NCBI GenBank assembly: GCA_902536655.1
Contig: CACAYF010000006.1
Coordinates: forward strand, 29,793-93,792
Direction of reading: 5' to 3'
Length of the DNA: 64,000 nucleotides
Origin: an uncultured Alphaproteobacteria bacterium
Lineage (GTDB): Bacteria > Pseudomonadota > Alphaproteobacteria > Methylaequorales > Methylaequoraceae
The stretch's first letter is position 1, and every line of letters begins with the position of its first letter. Shown piece by piece: positions 54,623-63,086 of this stretch. The position numbers and the translations under genes were made by a program. The notes under the pieces are model-generated. The model made no database searches and had not been told where the DNA came from. It saw nothing but the letters and a program-made list of their open reading frames with translations.

Positions 54623-55108
54623 TCAATTTATATTGTAAATTTTTTGATTTGCAAGGTTTTTTAAAATGTTTTTTGCTTTTTCCTTAAACAAAGGATGTTC
54701 CCAATCTTTATTTATATCACACAATGGTTGCATAACAAATCTTCTTAAATGCATTCTTGGATGAGGCAGTTGAAGGTGTTTATCTTTGAGTATTATTCCG
54801 TTGTAACACAATAGGTCAAGATCAATAACTCTAGATTCGTTTTTAAAATGTCTTGTTCTTTTAAAAATTTTTTCAATGTTCATTAATTCGTCTAAAATTT
54901 TTTCAGGCTCGAGGTTTGTTTTAACACTCACTACTCCATTTACATACATTTCCTGATTTGATTGAGGAATTGGTTCAGTCTCGTAAAAATTTGAAATTTT
55001 TTTTAGCTCAAACCTTGTTTTTAAAAATTCTATAGCCTTCTGACAATTTTTAAGTGGATCACCATAAGCTTCAGATTTTAAATTTGAACCTAACGCTATC
55101 AATATCAT
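54623..55108 (-). CDS. folK: 6-hydroxymethyl-7,8-dihydropterin pyrophosphokinase
   Basis: Folate pathway enzyme. The 161 residues contain LIALGSNLKSEAYGDPLKNC, the ATP-site motif SRVIDLDLLCYNG, and LPHPRMHLRRFVMQPL. It overlaps smpB by 4 nt and precedes rpoZ by 5 nt. Confidence 0.93.
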   Translation of the reverse strand: MILIALGSNLKSEAYGDPLKNCQKAIEFLKTRFELKKISNFYETEPIPQSNQEMYVNGVVSVKTNLEPEKILDELMNIEKIFKRTRHFKNESRVIDLDLLCYNGIILKDKHLQLPHPRMHLRRFVMQPLCDINKDWEHPLFKEKAKNILKNLANQKIYNIN

Positions 55109-55563
55109 TTTTTCTCCAATCTAGCTTTTTCTCTTTTCCAATCCTGCTGTTTTTTATATTCTCTTAAATCCCCTTTTTTCCTTCCCTTTGAAATGCCCAA
55201 GAGGATTTTTATAAAACCCTTTTTATTGAAATGAAGATCCAGAGGAATCATGGTTAAACCATTTTGTTTAACTTTCATATTTATTTTGTAAATTTCATTT
55301 TTATTTAACAAGAGCTTTTTAGATCTCATATTATTAGCTATCTCGGGACTATTTTCATAACTCTTAAGGTCTACATAAAGATTGTTTATCCAAAATTCAC
55401 CTTTTTTGTCAACTGCGTAAGAATTTTCTAAAGAAACCCCACCTTTTCTGATTGATTTGACTTCAGCTCCAGTAAGTACTATCCCCACTTCAAGTTGATC
55501 TATTATTTGATAATTAAACTTAGCTTTTCTATTAAGCGCTATTATAGATTTTGATTTTTTCAC
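55105..55563 (-). CDS. smpB: SsrA-binding protein SmpB
   Basis: Partner of tmRNA in ribosome rescue. The 152 residues include IALNRKAKFNYQIIDQLEVG, LTGAEVKSIRKGGVSLENSY, GLTMIPLDLHFNKKGFIKIL, and the C-terminal LGISKGRKKGDLREYKKQQD tail, which mimics the codon. It directly follows dapA without a spacer. Confidence 0.95.
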   Translation of the reverse strand: MKKSKSIIALNRKAKFNYQIIDQLEVGIVLTGAEVKSIRKGGVSLENSYAVDKKGEFWINNLYVDLKSYENSPEIANNMRSKKLLLNKNEIYKINMKVKQNGLTMIPLDLHFNKKGFIKILLGISKGRKKGDLREYKKQQDWKREKARLEKK

Positions 55564-56451
55564 CTACTTTTTAATCAGATTAAGACTTCGCAAAGCTTTA
55601 TCGATCTCAAGCATAGTCGATTTCGTTACAGTCGTTAGAGGAAGTCTAAGTAAATTTTTGCATCTTTTAAGTTTGCTGAGAGCATATTTAACTGGGCATG
55701 GACTTGTTTCTAAAAACAATGCCCTATTTAAAATGAACAAAAGTTGATTTAACCGCATTGATTCTTCAATTTGTCTATTTATCCATGAATTATAAATCTG
55801 AGAGCATAAACGTGGAGTGACATTTGCAGTTACAGATATACAACCTACACCACCATTTACTAAAAAAGCTAGAAAGGTAGCATCTTCTCCTGATAATTGA
55901 ATGAATTTTTTTCCGCAATTTTGAATTACATTCATTGGTGCTGCTAAATCTGAGGTTGCATCTTTAACTCCAATTATATTTGGTATCTTAGATAATTTGA
56001 CAAGAAGGTTTGATGAAATTTTTTTTACAGATCTACCTGGAATGTCATATAAATATATTGGAAAATCACCACATTTTTTTGCAATTGCGCTGAAATGTTT
56101 GAATAGTCCATCGTCACTCGGTTTATTATAATAAGGAGTTACCAATAAAGTTGCATTTGCTTTAGACTTTCTGGCATGTTCAACTAAATCAATTGTTTCT
56201 GTGGTTGAATTTGAACCACAACCAGCCATTACTGGGACTCTATTTTTTGATTTTCTTATTATGAAGTTTGTTACTTCTTTATGCTCCTCATGACTAAGGG
56301 TTGGAGATTCACCAGTTGTACCACAAGAAACTAAACCATGTGAACCCTCAGCAATTAAAAATTCAACGTGTTTGGCAAGGGAATCAAAATCAACCTCTAA
56401 ATTTTTCGTGAAAGGAGTTATAACTGCTGGGATTGAACCTTTGAATATCAT
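55564..56451 (-). CDS. dapA: 4-hydroxy-tetrahydrodipicolinate synthase
   Basis: First committed step to lysine and diaminopimelate. The 295 residues show GSIPAVITPFTKNLEVDF, SCGTTGESPTLSHEEH, VTPYYNKPSDDGLF with catalytic Tyr, IYLYDIPGRS, and the Schiff-base Lys in GVKDATSDL. It heads the long minus-strand operon dapA-smpB-folK-rpoZ-rel and is divergent from slt. Confidence 0.96.
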   Translation of the reverse strand: MIFKGSIPAVITPFTKNLEVDFDSLAKHVEFLIAEGSHGLVSCGTTGESPTLSHEEHKEVTNFIIRKSKNRVPVMAGCGSNSTTETIDLVEHARKSKANATLLVTPYYNKPSDDGLFKHFSAIAKKCGDFPIYLYDIPGRSVKKISSNLLVKLSKIPNIIGVKDATSDLAAPMNVIQNCGKKFIQLSGEDATFLAFLVNGGVGCISVTANVTPRLCSQIYNSWINRQIEESMRLNQLLFILNRALFLETSPCPVKYALSKLKRCKNLLRLPLTTVTKSTMLEIDKALRSLNLIKK

Positions 56452-56466
56452 TTTGATCTCTATTAG

Positions 56467-56496
56467 ACAATAAAAATATTATAATATTCTTATTGT
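56467..56496. promoter_or_regulatory. Symmetrical divergent promoter/operator between dapA and slt
   Basis: A 30-bp inverted repeat, matching at 14 of 15 positions per arm, runs from ACAATAA to TTATTGT. Its centre ATTATAAT is self-complementary and reads as a perfect TATAAT on both strands (56480-56485 plus, 56483-56478 minus). Start sites would fall about 38 nt before slt and 20 nt before dapA. Symmetric -10 elements are known to drive divergent transcription; a bound dimeric repressor is the alternative. Confidence 0.55.
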
Positions 56497-56529
56497 TAAT
56501 TATTTTCTAGGAAATAATAATATGTTTTT

Positions 56530-58470
56530 ATGATTAAAAATAAATTAAGAATTAATCTCTTTTTTTTTTTAAATTTAATTTTCCATTGGAATTCTTATGC
56601 TCTCGATCCTCCAAGTGTAAAAGCCAGACCTGAAATAAAAGTTTATGCTTACCAGGATGTTTTTGATCAAATAAAAAAACAAAACTGGGCGATGGCAATA
56701 GTTTTAGCAGACGATTATAAAAATGAAAATTTATCTTCGTATATCAGATGGCTTGATATAACCCGTCCTGGAAGTAATCATAATTTTCAATACTTAACTG
56801 ATTTTTATAAAAATCATAAACATTGGCCTAAAAGTGAAATTTTAATAAAAAAAATTGAATCATCAATTGAAAGTAAAACTCAATCCCAGAGAATTATAGA
56901 ATGGTATCAAAATTACCCACCCCAAACATCGAAAGGAAAAATTGATTATCTTGAGAGTTTAATAAAAGTCGGAAAAATAACAGAAAAAAAAAAAAGGATA
57001 AGAGATATATGGATAAATTCTAATTTGACGTACAATCAGCAAAAATATTTTATAAAAAAATATAAAAATTTTTGGAATAATAATGATAATTGGCAAAGAT
57101 TTAATAGACTGATGTATGAAGGTAAGAATGTTTCAGCAAGAAGAACTTTAAATCGCATCCGCGGAGACTACAGAAAGCTTGGTGAAGCTCGATTAGGTCT
57201 AAGTAGACGAGTAGCAAACGTATCTACATTAATAAAAAATGTTCCGGAAAACCTTAAAAATGATCCTGGGCTTATTTATGAAAGAATGAGATGGAGAAGA
57301 AAAGCAAAGCTTGAGACAGCTGGGGATTTATTAATGAACCCACCCAATAAAATTGAAAATGTTAGAAACTGGTGGATCAATTCAAGAATAATAGTGAGAA
57401 GATTATTAAACAAGAAAAAATATAAAAAAGCATATCAAATATTAAAAAATCACAATCTTCCACTTTCTTATCAGTCTGGATTAGAAGCAGAATGGCTGGC
57501 TGGCTGGGTTTCTTTTTCTCATTTAAAATTATACGACAAAGCCATCGAACACTTTGAAAAAGTTTTTAATAACTCAGACAATAATTTTAGATCTAAAGCA
57601 GCATACTGGTTAGCTTTAACAAACATAGAAAAAAAATCTGACAAAAAGATTATATCTAAGTGGCTCAACGAGTCTTCTAAAAATAAGTTTTCATTTTATG
57701 GACAAAATGCTGCATTAAAACTTGAAACTTATAATTTAAAAAAAGAAAAAAACGTATTAAGAAAACCCGAGAAATATGAAGATCTTATTGAAGTAATAAA
57801 TATTATTATTCAATCAAAACAAAGTAATTTGAAGTCTTATCCGTTTTTTAAAAAAGTTTTTGAATTATGTTCTATTGATGAGGAGAAGTTTTATGTTCTT
57901 GAAGAAGCTTATAAACTCTCAAATAAAAATATCGTTGGTAAATTATCAAAACAACTCAAAGTTCCATCTGTAAAATATTCATATCCAGAAATCACAGAAT
58001 TTATCCCTAATAAATTTCAAAACTCAAAACCAACTATAGCTCTTATTCATGCAATAATTCACCAAGAGAGTAACTTTTCAATAAATGCGTACAGCTCAGC
58101 TGGTGCAAGAGGTTTAATGCAATTAATGCCCTTCACTGCGAAAAAAGTAGCAAGAGATTTAAAAATTAAGTACTACAAAAACAGGTTAACAACAAATCCT
58201 GAATATAATATTTTACTAGGTACAACTTACATAAATGAGATGCTGATTAAATTTAAAAATGCTTTACCATTAGCACTTGCTGCTTATAATGCAGGACCAA
58301 ATAGGGTGAAAATTTGGATTAAAAGGTATGGGGACCCAAGAAAAAAAGAAATAAGTTATGTAAATTGGATTGAATCTATTCCGATCTCAGAAACAAGATT
58401 TTATGTCCAAAAGGTTCTCTCAAATTTAAGAATTTATCAAAAAAAATATAACCTAAGTCTATATAATTAA
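56530..58470 (+). CDS. slt: Soluble lytic murein transglycosylase
   Basis: Periplasmic enzyme cleaving glycan strands of peptidoglycan. The 646 residues start with a signal peptide (hydrophobic LFFFLNLIFHW, cleavage near SYA-LD at 25), then a long helical superhelix. The C-terminal SLT domain has catalytic Glu513 in IIHQESNFSINAYSSAGARG, then GLMQLMPFTA, AAYNAGPNRV and YVQKVLSNL. The length agrees with Slt70-type enzymes. It sits divergent from dapA. Confidence 0.93.
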   Translation: MIKNKLRINLFFFLNLIFHWNSYALDPPSVKARPEIKVYAYQDVFDQIKKQNWAMAIVLADDYKNENLSSYIRWLDITRPGSNHNFQYLTDFYKNHKHWPKSEILIKKIESSIESKTQSQRIIEWYQNYPPQTSKGKIDYLESLIKVGKITEKKKRIRDIWINSNLTYNQQKYFIKKYKNFWNNNDNWQRFNRLMYEGKNVSARRTLNRIRGDYRKLGEARLGLSRRVANVSTLIKNVPENLKNDPGLIYERMRWRRKAKLETAGDLLMNPPNKIENVRNWWINSRIIVRRLLNKKKYKKAYQILKNHNLPLSYQSGLEAEWLAGWVSFSHLKLYDKAIEHFEKVFNNSDNNFRSKAAYWLALTNIEKKSDKKIISKWLNESSKNKFSFYGQNAALKLETYNLKKEKNVLRKPEKYEDLIEVINIIIQSKQSNLKSYPFFKKVFELCSIDEEKFYVLEEAYKLSNKNIVGKLSKQLKVPSVKYSYPEITEFIPNKFQNSKPTIALIHAIIHQESNFSINAYSSAGARGLMQLMPFTAKKVARDLKIKYYKNRLTTNPEYNILLGTTYINEMLIKFKNALPLALAAYNAGPNRVKIWIKRYGDPRKKEISYVNWIESIPISETRFYVQKVLSNLRIYQKKYNLSLYN

Positions 58471-58482
58471 AATTTATTTAAA

Positions 58483-58511
58483 TGTCATATTGACATTATG
58501 TCAATATGACA
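58483..58511. repeat. Perfect 29-bp palindrome over the hsp20 promoter (putative operator)
   Basis: TGTCATATTGACAT is followed by one T and then its exact reverse complement ATGTCAATATGACA. The second arm covers the spacer between the -35 and -10 boxes, while the first arm contains the -35 hexamer. It starts 12 bp after the slt stop. There is no U-tract, so a terminator is unlikely; a site for a dimeric regulator is the simplest reading. Confidence 0.7.
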
Positions 58512-58518
58512 CTATATT
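58490..58518 (+). promoter_or_regulatory. Near-consensus sigma70 promoter of hsp20
   Basis: TTGACA (58490-58495) and TATATT (58513-58518) are 17 bp apart, the strongest promoter match in the window. The predicted start near 58525 leaves a leader of about 58 nt. The hexamers are not those of a heat-shock sigma factor, so temperature control would have to come from the operator or the leader RNA. Confidence 0.7.
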
Positions 58519-58525
58519 ATTAACG

Positions 58526-58578
58526 TATTGCCTAATAAGGGATACAAATAATAACAATCTTGCTTAAACAAAGGAGAT
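58526..58578 (+). promoter_or_regulatory. ROSE-like RNA thermometer in the hsp20 leader
   Basis: Two hairpins fill the leader. The first pairs TATT-G-CC with GGGATA around TAATAA (58526-58544). The second pairs ATCTT-G-CTT (58557-58565) with AAGGAGAT (58571-58578), which contains the whole ribosome-binding site. It leaves one bulged G in the sequence TTGCT. The U(U/C)GCU anti-SD with its special G is the hallmark of ROSE elements upstream of small heat-shock genes in Proteobacteria. Weak A-U and G-U pairs would melt on warming. Confidence 0.7.
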
Positions 58579-58582
58579 AAAA

Positions 58583-59014
58583 ATGCAAAATACAATTTCA
58601 AATATTGATAAACAAAGATTTACACCATTTACTGTAGGCTTTGACGATTTATTTGATAGACTTTTCGATATGGAAGTCAATACTTCCTCCGGATACCCCC
58701 CATACAATATAATAAAGTCAGATGATTATAACTACCACATCGAGATTGCAGTGGCAGGCTTTAATAAAGATCAAATTGAAGTTGAACTTTCTGATGGAGT
58801 ATTAACAGTCAGATCAAAAATTAAAGATCCAAAAGCCAATGAAACTCAAAATGTTATTCATCAAGGTATTTCTCAAAGAAATTTTGTAAGAAAATTTACA
58901 TTATCTGATGAAATAAGAGTTAAAAGTGCTGACCTAAATGACGGTATGCTGAAGATAAAATTAGAAAAAGTCATACCAGAGCACAAAAAACCAAAATTGA
59001 TTACCATCAAATAG
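58583..59014 (+). CDS. Small heat-shock protein Hsp20 (IbpA type)
   Basis: ATP-independent holdase that binds unfolding proteins. The 143 residues contain PFTVGFDDLFDRLF at the N-terminus, an alpha-crystallin domain (about 38-130) with YNYHIEIAVAGFNKDQIEVE and QRNFVRKFTLSDEI, and a C-terminal I-x-I (LITIK) for oligomer assembly. AAGGAG precedes the ATG by 6 nt but lies inside a hairpin. It is a single-gene transcript bounded by the operator and a downstream hairpin. Confidence 0.95.
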   Translation: MQNTISNIDKQRFTPFTVGFDDLFDRLFDMEVNTSSGYPPYNIIKSDDYNYHIEIAVAGFNKDQIEVELSDGVLTVRSKIKDPKANETQNVIHQGISQRNFVRKFTLSDEIRVKSADLNDGMLKIKLEKVIPEHKKPKLITIK

Positions 59015-59019
59015 TTTGT

Positions 59020-59039
59020 AGGGGGGAAAAATTCCCCCT
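59020..59039 (+). terminator. Strong GC hairpin after hsp20 (possible terminator)
   Basis: GGGGGAA (59022-59028) pairs with TTCCCCC (59032-59038) around AAA, 8 nt after the hsp20 stop. It is the most GC-rich stem in the area. It lacks a U-tract, so it may protect the message end or assist Rho rather than terminate alone. Confidence 0.5.
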
Positions 59040-59081
59040 GCACTAAAAATTATTGACATATTAAACTTTTAATATTAATTA

Positions 59082-59100
59082 GATAATAATAATCATTATC
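59082..59100. promoter_or_regulatory. Fur box upstream of the ferric iron transporter
   Basis: GATAATAATAATCATTATC matches the classical 19-bp Fur site GATAATGATAATCATTATC at 18 of 19 positions. It lies 8 bp before the fbpA start codon. A TTGACA (59053-59058) upstream is a likely -35 box, so the site would cover the -10/start region and block transcription when iron is plentiful. Confidence 0.85.
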
Positions 59101-59108
59101 AAATTAAT

Positions 59109-60122
59109 ATGAATTTCTTCGTATATGCTATAGTATTTTTTTTTTCACTCCATATAAATGCAGATGAAATCAATTTATATACTACAAGACACTATGATTC
59201 AGATATCAAACTTTACAAGGACTTCACCAAGCTAACTGGTATCAATGTTAACATAATTTCTGGAAAAGCAAAACCACTTGAAAAGAGAATATTAGAGGAA
59301 GGAAAATCTTGCAAAGGAGATTTGTTTTTTTTGGCTGACGCCGGAAGACTTTATTCTTCTCAAAAAAATGGTGTTTTTAAAAAAGTTAGTTCAAAAGTTT
59401 TGGAAAAAAAAATACCAGTTCATTTTAGGTCAGATTATTGGTTTGGAATAACAAAAAGAGCTAGGATTATTTTCTACAACCCAAAAAAAATATCCTCAGA
59501 GGATTTAGTTAATTTAAGTTACGAGGATCTTACAGACAATAAGTTTAATAAATCTATTGCAATTAGACAGTCAAATAATGTCTATAACCAGTCTCTAATC
59601 GCATCCATGATAGAAAATCATGGGTTGGAGTTTACCAGAAGTTGGACAAAGAAATTTATTAAAAATTTTTCTAGAAAACCCAAAGGTAACGATAGAGCTC
59701 AGATCTTATCAGTTGCCTCAGGTGAGTCCAAACTTGCTATAGCTAATACTTATTATTATGCATTAATGTTATCTGGAAAAAAAGGTAAGGAGCAAAAAGA
59801 AGCAGCAAAAAAAGTTCTTCCATTTTTTCCCAATCAACAAAACAGAGGGACACATATGAATATTTCGGGAATTGGAGTATTAAAACATTCACCTAATCCC
59901 AGTAATGCAATAAAGTTTATTGAATTTTTACTTACCCACACAGCTCAAGAACACATGGTAAACAATACTTTTGAGTATCCAATGATAGAATCTGTAGATC
60001 CGCCGTCTTTGATAACCAAAATGGGAGGTAGTTTTAAACAAGATAATATTACGAATGTTTCTTCTTATGGGAAATGGCAAAAAGATGCCTTTAAAATAAT
60101 GCAAGAAGCTGGTTGGAATTAA
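59109..60122 (+). CDS. fbpA: Ferric iron ABC transporter, periplasmic binding protein
   Basis: Binds Fe3+ in the periplasm. The 337 residues have a signal peptide (cut near INA-DE at 18), then INLYTTRHYDSDIKLYKDF, typical of FbpA/FutA. Iron-ligand tyrosines lie in NTYYYALM, and GTHMNISGIGVL is a family hallmark. The Fur box directly upstream and the permease and ATPase genes downstream agree with iron. No Shine-Dalgarno is visible, and the leader must be short. Confidence 0.93.
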   Translation: MNFFVYAIVFFFSLHINADEINLYTTRHYDSDIKLYKDFTKLTGINVNIISGKAKPLEKRILEEGKSCKGDLFFLADAGRLYSSQKNGVFKKVSSKVLEKKIPVHFRSDYWFGITKRARIIFYNPKKISSEDLVNLSYEDLTDNKFNKSIAIRQSNNVYNQSLIASMIENHGLEFTRSWTKKFIKNFSRKPKGNDRAQILSVASGESKLAIANTYYYALMLSGKKGKEQKEAAKKVLPFFPNQQNRGTHMNISGIGVLKHSPNPSNAIKFIEFLLTHTAQEHMVNNTFEYPMIESVDPPSLITKMGGSFKQDNITNVSSYGKWQKDAFKIMQEAGWN

Positions 60123-60129
60123 TTAGGTT

Positions 60130-61746
60130 TTGACAAAAATTAATCAACCATTTTACTCAACAAATTTTACTTTCTACATCATATTTTGCGTATCAATTAT
60201 TTCAATCATACCCCTTTTTACTATAATTATTAACTCTTCGATCATTGACTTTGACTTCACATTATTTAAAAATTCACAATTTTTAGAATATACAAAAAAC
60301 TCATTAATAATTCTTTTTTTTGTTTTATTTCTTACATTTGTCTTCGGAGTAATTCCTGCCTACTTAGTTACTTTCTACAATTTTGTTGGAGTAAAGTTCT
60401 TTAAATATTCATTAATTCTCTCATTCGCAATTCCTCCGTATATTTTTGGATATTCATTAAGTGCATTTTTTGAGAATTTTGGTAGCGGTTACACACTCAT
60501 CAATCTTATTTGGGATACAAATAATGCTAACTCATATTTACCAAACTTTTCTCCAATAGTTAATTCAGTATTATCCTTATCATTTACACTTTATGGATAT
60601 GTTTATCTACTTTCAAGAACTTCATTCGTAGGTCAATCTGTAAATCTTTTAGATCTTGGAAAAAGTTTAGGTTTTAGTTCATATCAGAGATTTTTTAAAA
60701 TTATTTTACCTTGTGCGAGACCTGGAATTTTCATAGGTCTAAGTTTAGTGGCTATGGAAACATTATCAGAATTTGGAACAGTTTCATACTTTGGTGTTTC
60801 AACCTTTACTACAGAAATATACAACTCGTGGTTTATTTTTGATGATTTGAATACGTCTAACTTTTTATCTCTTTTACTTTTAATTTTTGTGCTCTTTTTT
60901 TTTATAGTTGAAAGTTATTTAAGAAAAGATTCAAGATTTCACTCCCTAAAAAATGAAGGTAAAAGAAAAAAACAAGCCTTAACAGGTACAAAAAATTTTT
61001 TGGCAACAGCTTTTTGCTTATGTTTATTTTTCTTTAGCTTTGTTTTTCCTTTTTCTCAAATGTTGTACTGGTCGATAAAATTTCCCGAATATTTAGCAAA
61101 CTTTGAAATTTTAAAACTTAATTTAAATACTTTTTTACTAATCTTTTTCACATCCTTTTTTTTAATATCAGTCGCAATTTTTACAAATTTTGGAAATAGA
61201 GTCTTAAAAAATCGATTTTTAAGTTTTTTCAGCAGTCTTTCAATTTCTGGTTATGCTATTCCTGGTATCATTATTTCAGTATCTATTATAAGTTTTTTTT
61301 CGTTAATAAGCTCATTTATAAATTTTGATTTGAAAACAATATTCATCGGATCATTTTATGGATTAATTTTGGGTTATTTTTTTAGATTTTACTCAATTGC
61401 TTATAATGGTATAAAATCTAATTTCCTTAAAATAAACTATTCATTAGATGAATCCTCTTATTTAATGGGATTTGATAAATTTAAAACATTCTCTGTAGTT
61501 CATTGGCCAATCTTAAACAAAAATATTTTTTTTATTTTTATTCTGATTGCTATTGAAATAATTAAAGAACTCCCAATCACTTTGATTTTAAGACCTTTCA
61601 ATTTTGAAACTTTCTCAACCCGTGCTTATAATTTTGCAACCCAAGATTTGATTGAGGCCACTGCGATACCGTCTATATTTTTAATTTTCTGGGCAAGCAT
61701 ATTTATTCTAATTTCATTTAAATACTTTTTTCAAGATAATAAATGA
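60130..61746 (+). CDS. fbpB: Ferric iron ABC transporter, permease
   Basis: Fused double-permease of about 12 spans (538 residues). Each half has the EAA-type loop: SLGFSSYQRFFKIILPCARPG (minus one) and the second around YLMGFDKFKTFSVVHWPIL. GYSLSAFFENFGSG and METLSEFGTVSYFGV are typical of FbpB/AfuB. The start is TTG at 60130, 7 nt after fbpA; no closer ATG gives a complete first span. Confidence 0.9.
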   Translation: MTKINQPFYSTNFTFYIIFCVSIISIIPLFTIIINSSIIDFDFTLFKNSQFLEYTKNSLIILFFVLFLTFVFGVIPAYLVTFYNFVGVKFFKYSLILSFAIPPYIFGYSLSAFFENFGSGYTLINLIWDTNNANSYLPNFSPIVNSVLSLSFTLYGYVYLLSRTSFVGQSVNLLDLGKSLGFSSYQRFFKIILPCARPGIFIGLSLVAMETLSEFGTVSYFGVSTFTTEIYNSWFIFDDLNTSNFLSLLLLIFVLFFFIVESYLRKDSRFHSLKNEGKRKKQALTGTKNFLATAFCLCLFFFSFVFPFSQMLYWSIKFPEYLANFEILKLNLNTFLLIFFTSFFLISVAIFTNFGNRVLKNRFLSFFSSLSISGYAIPGIIISVSIISFFSLISSFINFDLKTIFIGSFYGLILGYFFRFYSIAYNGIKSNFLKINYSLDESSYLMGFDKFKTFSVVHWPILNKNIFFIFILIAIEIIKELPITLILRPFNFETFSTRAYNFATQDLIEATAIPSIFLIFWASIFILISFKYFFQDNK

Positions 61747-61759
61747 ACTATAAAAAATA

Positions 61760-62836
61760 ATGGGAAATTTTTTTGAAGTACTTGATGCAACATTCTCATC
61801 TGGAAATGATCATGAAATAAAGAATATAAATTTTGCAATTCCAAAAAAGGGAAATATTGTATGCTTACTAGGACCGTCAGGTGCAGGTAAAACAACTATC
61901 CTTAGGACAATTGCTGGTCTTGAAAAATTAAAATATGGAACCATTAGTCTTAATGGAAAAATTATATCTTCAAATACCCTGTCGATAAGTCCTGATAAGA
62001 GAAACATAGCACTTTCGTTTCAGGACAATTGTTTGTTTCCTCACAAAAACGTCTATCAGAATATTTTACTTGGATTAGAAAGAAAAAATAGAAAAAAATT
62101 TTTATATTCTCCATTGGAACTTTTAGACTTCTTTAAACTCAAAGAAGTTCAACAAAAGTACCCCCATGAAATTAGTTCTGGCGAGGCTCAAAGAGTTTCT
62201 CTAGCCAGATCACTAATTTCTTCCCCTGATCTTTTATTACTCGATGAACCCTTTGCAAATATAGACCAAATATTAAAAGAGGATTTACAAAAAACTGTAA
62301 AAGATATTTTAAAATTAACAAAAATATCAGCAATTATTGTAACACATGATCCAAATGAGGCATTTTATTTAGGTGATAAGTGTGGAATCATTATCAACAA
62401 CGTACTTAAGCAGTTTGATACACCCTATAATATTTATCACTTTCCAAATTCGCTTGAGGTTGTAAATTTTTTAAAAAGAGGAACCCTTCTAAACGTCAAA
62501 ATAATCAATAGACAAATCCTGAAACATAAGAGCCTTGGAATAATAAATGGTAAATATGGTTGTTCAAATTTAAACCAATTCAATGAGGGTAAAACTGTAA
62601 AGTTATTAATCCAACCAGAAGATTTACTGCATGACGATAAAAGTCAATTGAAATTAAAAATTGTTGATAGAAAGTTTCGTGGAACTAATTTTATCTATAC
62701 ATTAAGAACTCCTGAAAAAGAACTTATACCTGTACTTGTTGATTCTCATCATCAACATTTACATGAAAATAATGAGGAGTTTGGAATAAAAACACCCATA
62801 AATATAGATCATTTAGTTTGTTTTGAAAAAAATTGA
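61760..62836 (+). CDS. fbpC: Ferric iron ABC transporter, ATP-binding protein
   Basis: ATPase of the iron importer, 358 residues. Walker A GPSGAGKTT (38-46), Q-loop SFQDNCLFP, Walker B LLLLDEPFANID and switch His in VTHDPNEAF are intact. The signature is ISSGEAQRVSLAR, departing from LSGGQ. The C-terminal region (about 240-355) is a TOBE-like regulatory domain. Confidence 0.92.
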   Translation: MGNFFEVLDATFSSGNDHEIKNINFAIPKKGNIVCLLGPSGAGKTTILRTIAGLEKLKYGTISLNGKIISSNTLSISPDKRNIALSFQDNCLFPHKNVYQNILLGLERKNRKKFLYSPLELLDFFKLKEVQQKYPHEISSGEAQRVSLARSLISSPDLLLLDEPFANIDQILKEDLQKTVKDILKLTKISAIIVTHDPNEAFYLGDKCGIIINNVLKQFDTPYNIYHFPNSLEVVNFLKRGTLLNVKIINRQILKHKSLGIINGKYGCSNLNQFNEGKTVKLLIQPEDLLHDDKSQLKLKIVDRKFRGTNFIYTLRTPEKELIPVLVDSHHQHLHENNEEFGIKTPINIDHLVCFEKN

Positions 62837-62880
62837 TTACAAAGTCTTTACATTTTTTTTTAAAAAATTATTGTATTTTT

Positions 62881-63084
62881 ATGGATGATGAAAAAATTAA
62901 TATTTCTGTAAGAAAGTTTTTAAAAAACGTCGGGATTACTTCTCAAAGAAAGATTGAAGAAAAGATTAGAGATAAATTTAAATCTGGCGAAATAAAAGAT
63001 ATCAATAAGATAAAAATTAAAGCAACTATAATTTCAGATACACTTGAGCTTAATGAATCTATTGATGGTGAAATAGAAACTTAA
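62881..63084 (+). CDS. DUF6494-family small protein
   Basis: 67 residues from the ATG chosen here: SVRKFLKNVGITSQRKIEEK is the recognisable start of this small proteobacterial family. The family has no known function. A TTG at 62833 would add 16 hydrophobic residues and overlap fbpC; it is less likely. It follows the iron transporter on the same strand after 44 nt and may be part of that transcript. Confidence 0.65.
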   Translation: MDDEKINISVRKFLKNVGITSQRKIEEKIRDKFKSGEIKDINKIKIKATIISDTLELNESIDGEIET

Positions 63085-63086
63085 AA

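Noticed and set aside
58483..58511. Palindrome after slt as an intrinsic terminator
   Set aside because: It is AT-rich with no following U-tract and coincides with promoter hexamers, so an operator is the better reading.
62833..62880. TTG start adding 16 residues to the DUF6494 protein
   Set aside because: The family begins at the MDDEKINISVRKFLK region; the extension is low-complexity and overlaps fbpC.
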